A stretch of 64,000 bases of DNA from Bog-473 sp963750075. Its GTDB lineage: Bacteria > Actinomycetota > Acidimicrobiia > Acidimicrobiales > RAAP-2. The DNA lies in NCBI GenBank assembly GCA_963750075.1, contig CAVVPG010000001.1:1302001-1366000 (forward strand). The letters are read 5' to 3'. A program made the translations under genes and the position numbers. The notes under the pieces are model-generated. The model was not told the DNA's origin and ran no database searches. It saw nothing but the letters and a program-made list of their open reading frames with translations. Shown here piece by piece: positions 1-10,936 of the stretch; the stretch's first letter is position 1; every line of letters starts with the position of its first letter.

Positions 1-2221
<2,221 letters not shown>

Positions 2222-2404
2222 CCTGACCGCCTCTCCTTTATTCCTAATCTTCTCGGCCCAGTGTACCTGTGGCCTTAGTGGAACACGCCGCAACCCCACG
2301 GGCCCGCCGACAAGGAGGGAAACCTCGTCGGCCTGGGTTTCCTGCGCCCCTGCTCCCGGGGCCGGTTGTCGAGATTCCACAGCCGTGCCCTAACGTTCGG
2401 GGGA

Positions 2405-3379
2405 GTGAACCCGACCGAGGCCCTCGGCCTGCCCCGCTTGCAAGAGGGACTGCGGCGTCTGGAGCCCCTGCTCACCGCCTCGGTGGTGACGGGGGACGGC
2501 TTTCTCGACGAAGTGACCACCCACCTGATCGCGGCCGGCGGCAAGCGCCTGCGACCCCTGTTGGCCCTGGCCACGGCGACGGCGGGCGAGCGGGACGCCT
2601 CCGACGACGACCTCATGGGCGCCGTGGCGGTGGAGCTGGTCCACCTGGCCTCGCTCTACCACGACGACGTGATCGACGAGGCGACGATCCGGCGCAACGT
2701 CGAGAGCGTCAACAGCCGCTTCGGCAACCTCGTGGCCATCGTGGCGGGCGACTACCTGCTGGCGCGCAGCGCGGCGATCGCCGCCAGCCTGGGGACCGAG
2801 ATCGCGGCGCTGCTCGCCGACACGCTCGGGCGCCTCTGCCAGGGTCAGGTGACCGAGGTGCGCTCGGCCTTCCAGATCGGCCGCAGCCACGACGACTACA
2901 CCGCCTCCATCAGCGGCAAGACGGCGGCGCTCACCGCCACCTCGTGCCGCATCGGTGCGCTGACCGGCGGCCTGCCCGCGCCCGAAGTCGACGCGTGCAC
3001 CGAGTTCGGGCGCTGCTTCGGCATGGTGTTCCAGATCCGCGACGACATCCTCGACATCATCGCCACCGACGGGCAGCTCCAGAAGCCGGCGGGGCAGGAC
3101 CTGGCCGAGGGCATCTACACGCTGCCCGCGCTGGTCGCGCTGGACGACCCCGACGCCGGGCCGGACCTGCGCGCGCTCCTCGGGCAACCGCTCGCCCAGC
3201 CGGAGCGCGACAAGGCGCGCGCCATCGTCATGGCCTCACGGGGCATCGCGGCGTCGGTCGACGTCGCGCGCAACTACGTCCAGGACGCGAAGGAGGCCAC
3301 CGCCGGGATCACCCGACCCGATCTGCGGGCGGGGCTCTCCCGGCTGGTGGCCGAGCTCCTCAGCGACCTCCCGGACTAG
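2405..3379 (+). CDS. Polyprenyl diphosphate synthase
   Basis: Trans-prenyltransferase that extends allylic diphosphates with isopentenyl diphosphate, giving quinone side chains or longer carrier lipids. About 324 residues. Both aspartate-rich motifs are present: DDVID in LYHDDVIDEA (first, followed by the R-R of the FARM region) and DDILD in FQIRDDILDI (second). GGKRLRP near residue 45 is the usual substrate lysine/arginine motif. A TTG at 2366 would extend the protein by 13 residues, but GTG at 2405 gives the normal family N-terminus and directly follows GGGGGA. The gene is divergent from clpC, with about 180 bases between the starts. Chain length cannot be read safely from the sequence, so no symbol is given. 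Confidence 0.9.
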   Translation: MNPTEALGLPRLQEGLRRLEPLLTASVVTGDGFLDEVTTHLIAAGGKRLRPLLALATATAGERDASDDDLMGAVAVELVHLASLYHDDVIDEATIRRNVESVNSRFGNLVAIVAGDYLLARSAAIAASLGTEIAALLADTLGRLCQGQVTEVRSAFQIGRSHDDYTASISGKTAALTATSCRIGALTGGLPAPEVDACTEFGRCFGMVFQIRDDILDIIATDGQLQKPAGQDLAEGIYTLPALVALDDPDAGPDLRALLGQPLAQPERDKARAIVMASRGIAASVDVARNYVQDAKEATAGITRPDLRAGLSRLVAELLSDLPD

Positions 3380-3391
3380 CCGGGAGCCGGA

Positions 3392-3760
3392 CTAGCCGAC
3401 GGTCGAGCCGGTGCTCCCGGTCGTGCCGGTGGTGCCGCACTTGGCCTCGATCTTGGCCAGCTTCGCGTTCACCTTCGTCTCACGGGCCTGCACCCGGGCG
3501 ATGCGCTTCGCGATGTGGTCCGCCACCTTGGTGTTGCCGGCCGCCTTCGCCGCGACCTCGCGGGCCTCGGCCTTGGGCAGGCGGGCGTTGACCTTGGCCT
3601 CGAGGGCCTGGATGCGGGCTTCGACCTTGGCGGCCTTGGCGCACTGGGCGGCCGACGGGGTCCCCGTGGTGGCGTTCGTGGTGGCGGCGCCGGCGATGCC
3701 GGTCATGCCGAGGGTCACGACCCCCGCGACCGCCGTTCCTGCGATGAGCTTGCGAAACAT
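3392..3760 (-). CDS. Small secreted alanine/lysine-rich helical protein
   Basis: About 122 residues. An N-terminal signal peptide is clear: positive MFRK, a hydrophobic stretch of about 20 residues and an AGAA cleavage region. The mature part is low-complexity and rich in Ala, Lys, Glu and Arg, with heptad-like spacing that predicts a long helix or coiled coil. It ends in a Thr/Ser/Gly tail. It has only two cysteines. The ATG at 3760 has an ideal AGGAGG five to six bases upstream; a longer reading to 3817 has no such site and would bury the signal peptide. No family is recognised. Its 3' end lies 12 bases from the convergent prenyl synthase. Function unknown, probably exported. Confidence 0.75.
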   Translation of the reverse strand: MFRKLIAGTAVAGVVTLGMTGIAGAATTNATTGTPSAAQCAKAAKVEARIQALEAKVNARLPKAEAREVAAKAAGNTKVADHIAKRIARVQARETKVNAKLAKIEAKCGTTGTTGSTGSTVG

Positions 3761-3954
3761 GTGTCCTCCTTGGACCTCCGTGCGCTCCGTTGCGCACCTG
3801 CCGCCACTCGACGGCACTCGTCACTCTGGGACTCAGATGTGAGGAAGCTGTAAGGGCGGTATGAGGAATGCGACGGAAGCGTAAGAACGGCCGAAGAATC
3901 CGGGTGGGCAGGGCCTGCAGGGCTTGAACGGGCGTCAGGACCGGCGACGGGCGC

Positions 3955-5403
3955 TCAGCTCCGGTCCGGGCGCAGGGTCGGGAAGGCGATGACCTCGCGG
4001 ATGTTGGGCACGTCGCCGAAGAGCATCAGCAACCGGTCGACGCCGAGCCCGAAGCCCGACGTCGGGGGCAACCCGTACTCGAGGGCACGGAGATACTCCT
4101 CGTCGACGGCGGCCGACTCCTCCTCGTCACCCGCCCGGGCCTTGGCCGCCTGCTCCTCGAAGCGGGCGCGCTGGTCCTCGGGGTCGACGAGCTCGGTGAA
4201 GCCGTTGCCGAGCTCGCGTCCCGCCACCACCGGCTCGTAGCGCTCCACCAGCTCGGGCCCGTCGCGGTGCCGCCGCGCCAGCGGCGAGACCTCGGCGGGA
4301 TAGTCGATGACGAAGACGGGGCCCCAGAGCTCGGGCTCGGTCGTCTTCTCGTAGATCTCGAGCAGGATCTTGCCCGGGCCCCACGCCTCCTCGACGTGGA
4401 TGCCCACCTCGGCCGCGACCCTGGCCAGCTCGGCGCGCGGCAGGCGCGCGTCGAGCGTGAAGCCCGTCGCCTCGGCGACCAGCTCGGTCATGGGCGCCCG
4501 CCGCCACGGCGTCGTCAGGTTTAGGGCGCGCCCGCCGTAGGACAGCTTGGTCGTGCCGAGCACGTCGGCGGCCAGGCCGGCGACGAGCTCCTCGAAGACG
4601 ACCATCGTGTCCTTGTAGTCCGCGTAGGCCTGGTACAGCTCGAGCGTCGTGAACTCGGGGTTGTGGCGCGGCGAGATGCCCTCGTTGCGGAAGCTGCGCC
4701 CGATCTCGAACACCTTGTCGAAGCCGCCGACGACGAGGCGCTTGAGGTAGAGCTCCGGCGCGACGCGCAGGTAGAAGTCGGTGTCGAACGTGTTGTGGTG
4801 CGTCACGAACGGGCGCGCCGTCGCACCGCCGGCGATCGGGTGCAGCAGCGGCGTCTCGACCTCCACGAACCCCTGGTCCCACAGGCGTTGGCGCATGTGC
4901 CGCACGACGTCGCTGCGCAACTGCAGCAGCTGGCGGCTGCGCTCGTTGGCCCACAGGTCGACCTCGCGCTGGCGGTAGCGCGTCTCGATGTCGCTCACGC
5001 CGCGCCACTTGTCGCCGAAGTTGCGCCGCGCCTCGGCCAGCCGCTGCCACTCCCTCACCTTCACCGACAGCTCGCCCCGCCTGGTCCGCAGGACCTCACC
5101 CGTGACGCCGACCCAGTCGCCCAGATTGAGCTTCACGAACTCGTCGAAACGCTCCGTCTCGTCGGCGCGGGCGAAGAGCTGCACCGAGCCCGAGTTGTCG
5201 CGCAGCTCGCCGAAGGCGGCCTTGCCCTGCTTGCGCAGGAGCATGACCCGGCCGGCCACCCCGACGGTGACCCCGGACTCCTCCCCGGGGGCGAGCGACG
5301 ACCAGGCGTCGACGACCGCCGCCGCGTCGTGCGTGCGCTCGTAGCGGTACGGGACGTCGTGCGTCGCCTCGGGACCCGGCCCGGCCCCTGCCTCGTCCGC
5401 CAT
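3955..5403 (-). CDS. lysS: Lysyl-tRNA synthetase (class II)
   Basis: Charges tRNA-Lys with lysine using ATP. 482 residues, normal length for the bacterial class II enzyme. An N-terminal OB-fold anticodon-binding domain (VTVGVAGRVMLLRKQGKAAF) is followed by the class II core. The core has motif 1 (FVEVETPLL), motif 2 (FRNEGISPRHNPEFTTLE) and motif 3 (GFGLGVDRLLML). The ATG at 5403 shares one base with the coaX stop (TGATG), so translation is probably coupled. A TTG one codon upstream is the less likely start. Same order as coaX-lysS in mycobacteria. Confidence 0.97.
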   Translation of the reverse strand: MADEAGAGPGPEATHDVPYRYERTHDAAAVVDAWSSLAPGEESGVTVGVAGRVMLLRKQGKAAFGELRDNSGSVQLFARADETERFDEFVKLNLGDWVGVTGEVLRTRRGELSVKVREWQRLAEARRNFGDKWRGVSDIETRYRQREVDLWANERSRQLLQLRSDVVRHMRQRLWDQGFVEVETPLLHPIAGGATARPFVTHHNTFDTDFYLRVAPELYLKRLVVGGFDKVFEIGRSFRNEGISPRHNPEFTTLELYQAYADYKDTMVVFEELVAGLAADVLGTTKLSYGGRALNLTTPWRRAPMTELVAEATGFTLDARLPRAELARVAAEVGIHVEEAWGPGKILLEIYEKTTEPELWGPVFVIDYPAEVSPLARRHRDGPELVERYEPVVAGRELGNGFTELVDPEDQRARFEEQAAKARAGDEEESAAVDEEYLRALEYGLPPTSGFGLGVDRLLMLFGDVPNIREVIAFPTLRPDRS

Positions 5404-6251
5404 CAATTCACGTTGCGCTCGTAGACGATGCGCAGGCCGTGCAGGGTCAGCCAGGGCTCCACGTGCTCAATCGTGTCCGAATACGGGGCGATGAGCGAAC
5501 TGAACCCCCCGGTGGCGACCACGGTCGAGGGCCCGAGCTCTTCCATGAAGCGCCGCGCCAGCGCGTCGACGAGGCCGGCGAAGCCGTACAGCGTGCCCGA
5601 CTCGATCGACTCCACCGTCGAGCGCCCGATCACGCTGCGCGGCTCGACGAGCTCGACGCGGCGCAGGGCGGCCGCCTGCTGGTAGAGCGCGTCGAGGCTG
5701 ATGGCCACGCCCGGTGTGATGGCGCCCCCGAGGTACTCCCCCTTGGCGCTCACCGCCTCGACCGTCGTCGCCGTGCCCATGTCGACCACCACGCACGGGC
5801 CGCCGTAGAGGTCGTAGGCGCCGACGGCGTCGGCGATGCGGTCGGCGCCGACCTCTTTGGGGTTGTCGTAGAGGATGGGCATGCCGCTCCTGGTGCCCGG
5901 GCCGAGCACGACGCAGGGCACCTGCGCGAACCAGCGGCTCGCCATCTGGCGGAGCTCGCCCGTCACGTGCGGCACGGAGGAGCTGACGGCGATGCCGCTC
6001 ACCGACGCCGCGATGTCGAGCCCCTCGAGGTCGAGCAGCTGGGTCAGGAGCACGGCGTGCTCGTCGGGGGTGCGGGTGGGGACGGTGGAGAGCCGCCAGT
6101 GGTGGGTGAGGCCGCGCGGCGCCGTGGGGTCGTGCTCGGTGCCGATGCCGACGCCCACGCCGTCCTCGACGACGGGGACGGTCTCGGTGTCGTCGCGCGT
6201 GTAGAGGCCGATGACCGTCTCGGTGTTGCCGACGTCAATGACGAGCAGCAT
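5403..6251 (-). CDS. coaX: Type III pantothenate kinase
   Basis: Catalyses the first step of CoA synthesis, ATP-dependent phosphorylation of pantothenate. 282 residues of the ASKHA fold. The N-terminal phosphate motif is LLVIDVGNTETVIGLY. GADRIADAVGAY and VVVDMGTATTVE carry the pantothenate- and phosphate-binding residues, and GGAITPGVAISLDALY follows. It overlaps nadC upstream by 17 bases and lysS downstream by one base. With panC, panD and DUF2520 just upstream it puts most of the route from beta-alanine and pantoate to phosphopantothenate in one transcript. Confidence 0.96.
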   Translation of the reverse strand: MLLVIDVGNTETVIGLYTRDDTETVPVVEDGVGVGIGTEHDPTAPRGLTHHWRLSTVPTRTPDEHAVLLTQLLDLEGLDIAASVSGIAVSSSVPHVTGELRQMASRWFAQVPCVVLGPGTRSGMPILYDNPKEVGADRIADAVGAYDLYGGPCVVVDMGTATTVEAVSAKGEYLGGAITPGVAISLDALYQQAAALRRVELVEPRSVIGRSTVESIESGTLYGFAGLVDALARRFMEELGPSTVVATGGFSSLIAPYSDTIEHVEPWLTLHGLRIVYERNVN

Positions 6252-7149
6252 CGGCCGTGTCCCCTTTCTCGGCGGTCCAGATCAGGTCGAGCCCGAGGTC
6301 GAGCACCTCGGCCGAATGGGTCAGCGCGCCGACGGAAATGCGGTCGGGCCCCGCCGCGGCGTAGGCCCCGATGGTGGCGAGCGTCACGCCGCCCGACACC
6401 TCCGTGAGCATCGGCCCCGTGGCCTCGGACCCGGCCACCGCGACGGCCTCGACCACGGTCTCCGGTTCCATGTTGTCGAGCAGCACGGCGTCGGCACCCG
6501 CCCTCGCCGCCTCGGCGACCTGCTCGAGCGTGTCGCACTCGATCTCGACCATCCGTCCCGGCCACAGCTCCCGGGCCCGGCGCGCGGCCTCGGTGATGGT
6601 GGTGCCGGCCAGATGGTTGTCCTTGACCAGGAGGGCGTCGGAGAGCCCGGCGCGGTGGTTGGTGCCCCCGCCGGCGCGCACGGCCGCCTTCTCGAGCACG
6701 CGCAGTCCCGGCGTGGTCTTGCGGGTGTCGAGGACCTCGACCGAGGGATTGCGCTCGTGCGCGGCCGCCACGTAGCGCGCGGTCAGCGTGGCGATGCCCG
6801 ACAGGTGGCCGAGGAAGTTCAGCGCCGTCCGCTCGGCGGTCAGGATCGGGCGCAGGGCGCCCGTCACCTCCATGACCGTGTCCCCGGCCGCCAGCTCGGT
6901 GCCGTCGGCCGCGTGCCAGACGAGCTCGACGGCGGGGTCGACGCGCCGGAACGCCTCGGTCGCGCAGTCCCGCCCGGCCAGGACGCCGTCGTGGCGGGCG
7001 CGCAGCGCGAAGTGGGCGGTGACGTCCGGCGGCACGAGCGCCGCCGTGAGGTCGCCCTCGGGGCCGAGGTCCTCGGCCAGGGCCCGCTCCACCGCGTCGG
7101 CCACGGCGGCGCCGTAGGCCGCGGACCGCGCCGGGCGCCCTTCGCTCAC
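6235..7149 (-). CDS. nadC: Nicotinate-nucleotide pyrophosphorylase (carboxylating)
   Basis: Converts quinolinate and PRPP to nicotinate mononucleotide, CO2 and PPi in de novo NAD synthesis. 304 residues. Recognised by the N-terminal ALAEDLGPEGDLTAALV, the core LNFLGHLSGIATLT, the conserved DTRKTTPGLR loop, the GGGTNHRAGLSD segment, KDNHL, and the barrel end VLLDNMEPE / EVSGGV. The start is a GTG at 7149 that overlaps the nadB stop as GTGA. Long open frames upstream in this phase are antisense or out-of-frame coincidences. No nadA is visible in the window. Confidence 0.95.
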   Translation of the reverse strand: MSEGRPARSAAYGAAVADAVERALAEDLGPEGDLTAALVPPDVTAHFALRARHDGVLAGRDCATEAFRRVDPAVELVWHAADGTELAAGDTVMEVTGALRPILTAERTALNFLGHLSGIATLTARYVAAAHERNPSVEVLDTRKTTPGLRVLEKAAVRAGGGTNHRAGLSDALLVKDNHLAGTTITEAARRARELWPGRMVEIECDTLEQVAEAARAGADAVLLDNMEPETVVEAVAVAGSEATGPMLTEVSGGVTLATIGAYAAAGPDRISVGALTHSAEVLDLGLDLIWTAEKGDTADAARH

Positions 7150-8792
7150 GGACGGCTCCGGCCCGGGAGCCGCCCGTGGACGATGCGGCGGCGCCACGCC
7201 GGGTCCGTGTCGGGGTACTCGCTCCGCGCGTGGGCGCCCCGGCTCTCGGTGCGCGCCAGCGCGGCGTCGAGCAGCGCGTCGGCCAGCCGCAGCAGGTTGC
7301 CCAGCTCGCCGGCGCCCACGGTGGCGGGCTCGTCGGCGAGCATCGACGCGATCTCCCCGACGACGGCCCGGGCGCCGCCGAGCGACTCGGCACTGCGCAC
7401 CACCCCGGCGCCGCGCGTCATGGCCCGCTGGAGCGTGTCGCGCTGCTTGGTGACGTCCACCGCGCCCAGGTGGTCCGCGCCCGGGCGCGCCGGCGCGGCG
7501 CGCTCCTCCAGCACCGTGCACCCGATCCCGTCCATGGGCGGCTCGCCGAGCACGGCCCGCAGCGCGCCGCTCGGCTCGGGCCCCGCCGCCCCCGACGCGA
7601 TCCGCTCGGCCAGGCGGGCCCCGAAGACCATGCCCTCGAGCAGCGAGTTCGACGCCAGCCGGTTGGCCCCGTGCACACCGGTGCACGCCACCTCGCCCAC
7701 CGCCCACAGGCCCGGCAGCGCGGTCGCGCCCCACAGGTCGGTCACGACGCCGCCCGAGAGGTGGTGGGCGGCCGGGGCGATGGGGAGCCAGTCGCGCTCG
7801 GGGTCCAGCCCGATGGAGGACAGCGAGGCGGCGATGGTCGGGAAGCGCTGGGAGAACCGCTCGAGGCCGGTGGCGTCGAGCCAGAGGTGGTCCACGCCCT
7901 GGGCCGCCATGCGGGCCGCCATGGCGCGGCTGACCACGTCGCGCGACGCCAGCTCGTCGACGAAGCGCTCGCCGTCGCGGTCGCGCAGCAGCGCGCCGTG
8001 GCCGCGCAGCGCCTCGGAGAGCAGCGGGCGCGGCATGGCGGGGTGGTGCAGCGCCGTCGGGTGGAACTGCACGAACTCCACGTCGGCCGTGGGCACGCCC
8101 GCCCGCAACGCCATGGCCACACCGTCGCCGGTGGACTCGGGCGGGTTGGTGGTCACCGAGAACAGCTGCCCCGCCCCGCCCGTCGCCAGCACGACGTGCT
8201 CGGCCCGCACCGCCACCGGGCCGCCACCGGTCCCCGGGGGCGGCAGCGCGGTCACCCCGACGCAGCGCCCGCCCTCGGTCAGGAGGTCGACGGCGAACCA
8301 GCCCTCGAGCACCGCGCTGGCCGAGGCGTAGGTGGCGTCGACGAGGGCGCGTTCCACCTCGGCACCGGTCGCCGCGCCGCCGGCGTGGACGACCCGGGGC
8401 CGCGAGTGGCCCCCCTCGCGGGCGAGCGCGAGTCGCCCGGTGGCCTCGCGGTCGAACTCGACGCCGAGCGCGATCAGCTCGTGCACGCGGCCGGGGCCCT
8501 CGGCCACCAGGATGCGCACGGCCTCCTCGTCGCACAGGCCGGCGCCGGCGGCCAGCGTGTCGGCGAGATGCAGGTCGGTCGAGTCCTCGTCGCCGCCGAG
8601 CACGGCGGCCACCCCGCCCTGCGCCCACCGCGTCGCCGACTGCGCCAGGGCGCCCTTGGTCAGCACGCCGAGCGAGATGCCGCGCTCGGGCCGCGGGCCC
8701 GAGCCGGCCAGGCGCACCGCCGCCGACAGGCCGGCCACCCCGCTGCCCAGGACCAGGACGTCGAAGGGTCCGGGCCGGGCCCCGCCGGTCAC
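7146..8792 (-). CDS. nadB: L-aspartate oxidase
   Basis: FAD enzyme that oxidises L-aspartate to iminoaspartate, the first step of NAD synthesis. 548 residues. The dinucleotide-binding N-terminus is DVLVLGSGVAGLSAAVRLA. The FAD/substrate segments TRWAQGGVAAVLGGDEDS, EGGHSRPRVVHAGG and VEFVQFHPTAL, the capping-domain HLWLDATG and AAHHLSGGVVTD, and the GANRLASNSLLEGMVF motif are all present. A C-terminal helical domain follows. The GTG start overlaps panD by four bases (GTGA), and the stop overlaps nadC in the same way. In mycobacteria nadB and nadC sit elsewhere with nadA; here they are inserted between panD and coaX. Confidence 0.95.
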   Translation of the reverse strand: MTGGARPGPFDVLVLGSGVAGLSAAVRLAGSGPRPERGISLGVLTKGALAQSATRWAQGGVAAVLGGDEDSTDLHLADTLAAGAGLCDEEAVRILVAEGPGRVHELIALGVEFDREATGRLALAREGGHSRPRVVHAGGAATGAEVERALVDATYASASAVLEGWFAVDLLTEGGRCVGVTALPPPGTGGGPVAVRAEHVVLATGGAGQLFSVTTNPPESTGDGVAMALRAGVPTADVEFVQFHPTALHHPAMPRPLLSEALRGHGALLRDRDGERFVDELASRDVVSRAMAARMAAQGVDHLWLDATGLERFSQRFPTIAASLSSIGLDPERDWLPIAPAAHHLSGGVVTDLWGATALPGLWAVGEVACTGVHGANRLASNSLLEGMVFGARLAERIASGAAGPEPSGALRAVLGEPPMDGIGCTVLEERAAPARPGADHLGAVDVTKQRDTLQRAMTRGAGVVRSAESLGGARAVVGEIASMLADEPATVGAGELGNLLRLADALLDAALARTESRGAHARSEYPDTDPAWRRRIVHGRLPGRSRP

Positions 8793-9181
8793 GCCGGTTC
8801 GGTCAGCGTCAGCTCGGCGTCGAGGCGGGCCGACACCTCGTCGATCACCCGGTTGCGCCCGTCGACGTGCACGACCCGCGGCACGTAGGCGTCGAGCTCG
8901 GCGCGCTCGTAGTCGGCGTAGGTGATGATGATCACCTTGTCGCCCGGTGCCACCAGCCGCGCCGCGGCGCCGTTGAGGCAGATCTGGCCCCGCTCGCCCT
9001 CAATGGCATAGGTCTCGAAGCGGGCGCCGTTGTCGATGTCGAGGACGGCCACCTGCTCGTAGGGCACGATGTCGGCCAGCGCCATGAGCTCGGTGTCGAT
9101 GGAGACGGACCCCACGTAGTCGAGGTTGGCCCCGGTCACGGTGGCCCGGTGGATCTTGGACTTCATCATGCGGCGGCGCAT
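8789..9181 (-). CDS. panD: Aspartate 1-decarboxylase
   Basis: Pyruvoyl enzyme that makes beta-alanine from aspartate for pantothenate. About 130 residues. The proenzyme self-cleaves at Gly24-Ser25 inside DYVGSVSID; the new Ser N-terminus becomes the pyruvoyl group. Catalytic-site residues in KIHRAT and the C-terminal part VIIITYADYE are typical. ATG 9181 lies four bases after the panC stop and gives the normal length; ATGs at 9169 and 9166 are alternatives. A longer reading to 9268 runs through the panC 3' end and is not supported. Confidence 0.93.
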   Translation of the reverse strand: MRRRMMKSKIHRATVTGANLDYVGSVSIDTELMALADIVPYEQVAVLDIDNGARFETYAIEGERGQICLNGAAARLVAPGDKVIIITYADYERAELDAYVPRVVHVDGRNRVIDEVSARLDAELTLTEPA

Positions 9182-9185
9182 CGGC

Positions 9186-10113
9186 TCACCCGATCCTTTC
9201 GAGTTGGCGGACCGCGCCGGTGGCGGCAGCTCCGACGGGGACGTCGTCGGCGCCCTCGAGCGCCGCACTGTTGTCGATCAGCCTGACGGGGCCCACCTGG
9301 CCCGCGATCAGCAGGCGCACGGCCCCGACGTCGTCGATGGTGTCCGCCTCCTCCAGCGAGGACGCGTCGACCGCCACGGCGTAGTCGAGGCACACCAGGG
9401 GCTCGCCCGCCGCGACGGCGCGCATGGCCCGGCTCACCTCGGCACCCGAGCGGGCGCCGGCGGCGAGGGCGGCGCGCCCGGCGGCCAGTGCGCGCGCCAG
9501 CACGGTCGCCGCCGCCGCGCTCGGCGCCCGACAGGCGGACGTTGCGGCTCGAGAGGGCGAGCCCGCCGCTCTCGCGGACGATCGGGCACCCGACCACCTC
9601 GACGGGCAGGGACAGATCGTGGGCCATCCGGCGCACGACGGCCAGCTGCTGGAAGTCCTTCTGCCCGAAGTAGGCCCGGCAGCGGCCGGCGATGGAGAAC
9701 AGCTTGGCCACCACGGTGGCGACGCCGTCGAAGTGGCCCGGGCGCGACGCGCCCTCCCAGCGGTCGCTCACCCCGCGCACCGACACGGTGGTGGCCGGCG
9801 GCGCCGGCCACGACGGGTACATCTCGCTGACCGGGGGGACGAACACCACGTCGGCCCCGGCCTCGGCGCAGACGAACAGGTCCCGCTCGAGCGTCCTCGG
9901 GTAGCGCGCCATGTCCTCGGGGTCCCCGAACTGCAGCGGGTTCACGAAGATGCTGACCGCGACGACGTCGCACTCGGCCCGGGCCCGGGCCAGCAGTGAG
10001 ACGTGCCCGTCGTGCAGCGCGCCCATCGTCGGCACCAGCCCGACGGTGCGCCCCGCCGCGCGGGCCCGCTCGAGGGTGTCGCGGCAGGCGGCGGCGGACT
10101 CCAGGACCTCCAT
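9186..10113 (-). CDS. panC: Pantothenate synthetase, interrupted by an apparent one-base insertion
   Basis: Condenses pantoate and beta-alanine with ATP. From ATG 10113 one frame encodes the N-terminal domain (LVPTMGALHDGH with the HIGH-like motif, FVNPLQFG, YFGQKDFQQLAVVRRM, SSRNVRLSG). At about 9508-9520, within GAGCGCGGCGGCGGCG, the sequence leaves this frame. The C-terminal domain (ARALAAGR..., CLDYAVAVD, PVRLIDNSAAL) continues in another frame to the stop at 9186. Removing one G restores a single protein of about 308 residues, normal for PanC. Either a real frameshift mutation or, more likely, a sequence error in a GGC run; an essential gene inside an intact operon argues for error. ATG 10113 is 12 bases after the DUF2520 stop. 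Confidence 0.88.
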
Positions 10114-10124
10114 CGTGCGCCGCC

Positions 10125-10868
10125 CTACACCGCGGCCGGCACGCCGGGCTCGGGGGCGTCGGACCGCGCGAGGCGCGTCGCCAGCGCCGCCCCGGCCTGG
10201 TACGCGGGACGCTCCCCCTCGTCGAGTGCGTCGAGATGCCGGCTGAGGGTGGCCCAGTCGCCCCGGCGGGCGGGACCGGTCAGCGCGTCGCGGGCCCCGA
10301 GGGCGGCGACGTCGTCGACCGCCGCCCGAGTCAGCGGGAGGAAGGACTCGAGGTCCAGCCCGACCTCGGCGGCCACCCGCTCGACCTGTCCGAGCAGCGC
10401 CACCACGTGGTTCGCCGCGATGCAGGCGGCGGCGTGGTAGGCCGCCCGGTCGGCGTCGGCCACCTCGACCACGCGGCCCCCGAGGCACGCCACGATGGCG
10501 CGCGTCGCCGGCGCGCCGGCCACCGCGAAGGTCACGCCCGAGCCGAGACGGGCGGCGCCGACCTCGCCGTTGGGCAGCGGCACCAGCGGGTGGACCGCTC
10601 CCCGCAGGGGGTGCGGCGTCAGGGCCTCGAGCCCGAGAGATCCAGAGAGGTGGACCACGGTCGTGCCCGCCACGGGATGCACCGAGGCGGCCACGTCTGC
10701 GATGGCGTCGTCGGGCGTGGCGACGACGAGCACGTCCACGCCGCGGGCCGCGCCGGTCAGGTCGTCGTGGCGTCCGAGGAAGCCGGCGAACTCCCAACCG
10801 CGCGCCGAGAGCGCGGCGGCCAAGGACGTGCCGGCCCGACCCGGACCGATGATGCGGATGGAGTGCAT
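10125..10868 (-). CDS. Rossmann-like / DUF2520 protein, candidate ketopantoate reductase
   Basis: 247 residues. The N-terminus (SIRIIGPGRAGTSLAAAL) is a Rossmann NAD(P)-binding motif. VLVVATPDDAIADVA and VVHLSGSLG follow the pattern of 6-phosphogluconate/ketopantoate-type dehydrogenases, and the C-terminal half is the helical DUF2520 domain. ATG 10868 has an excellent AAGGAGGT site. It lies between folK (68-base gap) and panC (12 bases). The mycobacterial homologue (Rv3603c) also precedes panC. The pathway needs reduction of ketopantoate, and no panE or ilvC is visible here, so a ketopantoate reductase role fits; this is inference from fold and context. Confidence 0.85.
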   Translation of the reverse strand: MHSIRIIGPGRAGTSLAAALSARGWEFAGFLGRHDDLTGAARGVDVLVVATPDDAIADVAASVHPVAGTTVVHLSGSLGLEALTPHPLRGAVHPLVPLPNGEVGAARLGSGVTFAVAGAPATRAIVACLGGRVVEVADADRAAYHAAACIAANHVVALLGQVERVAAEVGLDLESFLPLTRAAVDDVAALGARDALTGPARRGDWATLSRHLDALDEGERPAYQAGAALATRLARSDAPEPGVPAAV

Positions 10869-10936
10869 CTGACCTCCTTCGGCGTTCCAGCCCCTCCCGG
10901 GTGCCGTTCGCCTACAGACGATCTGAGAAACGTCCC

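Noticed and set aside
3379..3415. Terminator after the prenyl synthase
   Set aside because: The short repeat of GGACTAGCCG is direct, not inverted, and has no T-run.
9508..9520. Programmed frameshift in panC
   Set aside because: No slippery heptamer or following structure is evident, and similar one-base breaks occur in many genes; error or mutation is simpler.
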